Shown: positions 62,756 through 64,000 of the stretch, one piece after another
How the letters are laid out: each line of letters opens with the position of its first letter
How positions within the stretch are numbered: position 1 is the first letter of the stretch
Assembly (NCBI GenBank): GCA_965208685.1
Contig: CBDBPL010000007.1
Location: 868,001 to 932,000 of the forward strand
Direction: 5' to 3'
Source: JAJEFO01 sp965208685
GTDB taxonomy: Bacteria > Pseudomonadota > Alphaproteobacteria > Rhodobacterales > Rhodobacteraceae
Length of the DNA: 64,000 nt
The notes under the pieces: model-generated
Seen by the model: only the letters and a program-made list of their open reading frames with translations
Databases searched by the model: none
Told to the model about the DNA's origin: nothing
Position numbers and translations under genes: made by a program

Positions 62756-63433
62756 TTATCCGTATGCCCCGGCCTTTGACGTGCGCAGGCCGGCGGCGAC
62801 GAGCGCCTCGGCCATCGTCACGGCACAGCTCAGTCCATCGATGACGGGGAGCCCGAACTCCTTCGAGAGCCGTTGCGTCAGGTCGGTCATGCCTGCACAG
62901 CCGAGGACGATCGCGTCCGACCGGTCTTCCCTGATCGCGGCCTCGATGACGCGGCGCATGGTGTCCAGGGTTTCCGAAGACATGCGTTCCAGCTCCAGCA
63001 CCGGAATGTCGCTTGCCCGGACCCTGGCGCAGAGAGACGTCAGGCCGTACCTTTGCAGGTTGGCCTCCAGCAACGGCACGGACCGCGAAAGCGTCGTGAT
63101 CACGGTGAACCTGTTGCTGAGCATTCTCGCCGCGTAGCAGGCGGACTGGCCGATTCCCAGCACCGGCGCGTCCACCATGCACCTCACGGCGTCCAGCCCG
63201 GTGTCGTCGAAACAGGCAATGACGACTCCGTCCACGCCTCTGTGGCGCTCGACCTGCTCCAGCATGCCTGCAAGGCAGAGAGCTCCGTCAAGGTAGCCCT
63301 GGATGCTCGGAGGCCCCGACTCCGAACCAACCGTCACTATCCGGGTGCCGGGCCGGGCGACACGCTTCGCCGCACGGTCGATGGTCTCGGTCATCGAGGC
63401 GGTGGTGTTGGGATTCACGACGAGCAGGTCCAT
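62756..63433 (-). CDS. Asp/Glu/hydantoin racemase family protein
   Basis: 225 residues. N-terminus LLVVNPNTTASMTETIDRAA is typical of hydantoin/allantoin racemases. The two catalytic cysteines are clear: IACFDDTGLDAV and IVLGCAGMTDLT. It racemises an amino-acid-derived amide or 5-substituted hydantoin. It lies 6 nt after (downstream of) livF on the same strand, so it is probably in that branched-chain-type ABC operon and may act on the imported ligand. Confidence 0.9.
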   Translation of the reverse strand: MDLLVVNPNTTASMTETIDRAAKRVARPGTRIVTVGSESGPPSIQGYLDGALCLAGMLEQVERHRGVDGVVIACFDDTGLDAVRCMVDAPVLGIGQSACYAARMLSNRFTVITTLSRSVPLLEANLQRYGLTSLCARVRASDIPVLELERMSSETLDTMRRVIEAAIREDRSDAIVLGCAGMTDLTQRLSKEFGLPVIDGLSCAVTMAEALVAAGLRTSKAGAYG

Positions 63434-63439
63434 GGCTTC

Positions 63440-64000
63440 CTACACGGCTCCACCGAGGTACGCCGCCTTTATCCGGCTGTCGTTGAGCAGTTCGCGCGAC
63501 TCTCCCGAAATCACGACGTTTCCTGTCGTGATCGCGTAGGCGCGATGGGAAATGCTCAGCGCCATGCGCGAGTTCTGCTCGACCAGAAGCACGGAAACGC
63601 CGTCGTCACGGTTTATCCGGACGATCGACCTCGCGATGTCCTGGACCAGCTTGGGCGCAATGCCGAGTGACGGCTCGTCGAGAAGCAGGAGCTTCGGCCG
63701 GGCCATCAGCGCCCGGCCAATCACGAGCATCTGCTGCTCTCCGCCGGAAAGCGTCCCGGCCGACTGGCGCAGGCGCTCCCGCAGCCGGGGAAACCGCTCG
63801 AGGACACCGTCGAGCGACCGCCTGATGTCCGCCCTGCCGCTTCGGGTGAACGCGCCCATCATGAGGTTGTCCTTGACCGACATGTAGGGAAACACACGGC
63901 GACCCTCGGGAACCATGGCGATGCCCATGCCGACGATGCTCGCGGGGTCACGGCCGTCGATGCGCTCCCCCCTGAAGCTGATCGATCCGCTTTCGATCCC
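63440..64000 (-). CDS. livF: branched-chain-amino-acid-type ABC transporter ATPase LivF (5' end beyond window)
   Basis: About 186 residues of the C-terminal part, frame open through base 64000. Features: PEGRRVFPYMSVKDNL (the LivF Q-loop region), signature LSGGEQQMLVIGRAL, Walker B KLLLLDEPSLGIAP, and the His-switch LLVEQN. Walker A lies outside. Being short and ending YLGGAV, it is LivF rather than LivG. Substrate types range from branched-chain amino acids to amides and urea. Confidence 0.9.
   Translation of the reverse strand, partial: GIESGSISFRGERIDGRDPASIVGMGIAMVPEGRRVFPYMSVKDNLMMGAFTRSGRADIRRSLDGVLERFPRLRERLRQSAGTLSGGEQQMLVIGRALMARPKLLLLDEPSLGIAPKLVQDIARSIVRINRDDGVSVLLVEQNSRMALSISHRAYAITTGNVVISGESRELLNDSRIKAAYLGGAV

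Overview
The window reads as chromosomal DNA of a GC-rich alphaproteobacterium, probably a marine Rhodobacterales/roseobacter-type organism. The reasons are a suf operon with a Yip1-family membrane gene inside it, a DUF3726 gene, many overlapping start and stop codons, and many ABC-transporter and amino-acid or betaine catabolic genes. This placement is inferred from gene content. There is no rRNA, CRISPR array or intact prophage.

Layout. (1) 1-5644: Fe-S cluster assembly operon sufB(partial)-two tiny membrane ORFs-sufC-sufD-membrane protein-Yip1-sufS. (2) 6084-22169: a 16 kb catabolic and uptake locus. It has a polyamine-type ABC transporter, an amino-acid-type ABC transporter without its own ATPase, a tandem cyclase-fold hydrolase, an amidase, aldehyde dehydrogenase, RidA, three aminotransferase modules (one fused to a racemase-like domain) and a GntR/FCD regulator. 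Two TTGT-N2-ACAA palindromes sit upstream of the two binding-protein genes and could be its operators. (3) 22208-23771: a transposase relic, tRNA-Arg(CCG), a FitAB-type toxin-antitoxin pair, and a degenerate copy of the tRNA 3' end 1,028 bp downstream, which looks like a small tRNA-targeted island. (4) 24032-33194: a LacI-regulated locus mixing sugar-type enzymes (Gfo/Idh/MocA, TIM-barrel isomerase) with acid/acyl-CoA enzymes (hydratase, MaoC, CoA-transferase), plus a truncated acyl-CoA dehydrogenase. (5) 33693-44804: mostly housekeeping genes: carB, aspS, an acetyltransferase, glmM, a glycosyltransferase, ygfZ and an alanine/glycine:cation symporter.

(6) 45094-48376: an atypical M19 dipeptidase, a 559-residue protein of unknown function and a DUF3726 protein, overlapping or nearly so. 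(7) 48748-51191: an ECF sigma factor overlapping a membrane-anchored von Willebrand factor A protein. (8) 51406-58176, minus strand: a class III aminotransferase, an FAD amine oxidase, two enolase-superfamily enzymes and an NADPH:quinone-type oxidoreductase, with two interleaved pseudogene relics that record a past segmental duplication. Divergent from it (58392-62289) run a Rieske oxygenase, a Gfa-type enzyme, an Asp/Glu-racemase-fold protein, a sulfotransferase and a CMD-family protein. (9) 62756-64000, minus strand: a hydantoin-racemase-like gene and the 3' part of livF, running off the right edge.

The accessory loci share a theme of uptake and breakdown of amino acids, N-methylated or cyclic amino acids and amides. 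The exact substrates cannot be read from sequence alone. The strongest candidates for undescribed biology are the 6-22 kb locus, the relic-containing enolase/Rieske locus, and the M19/unknown/DUF3726 cassette.
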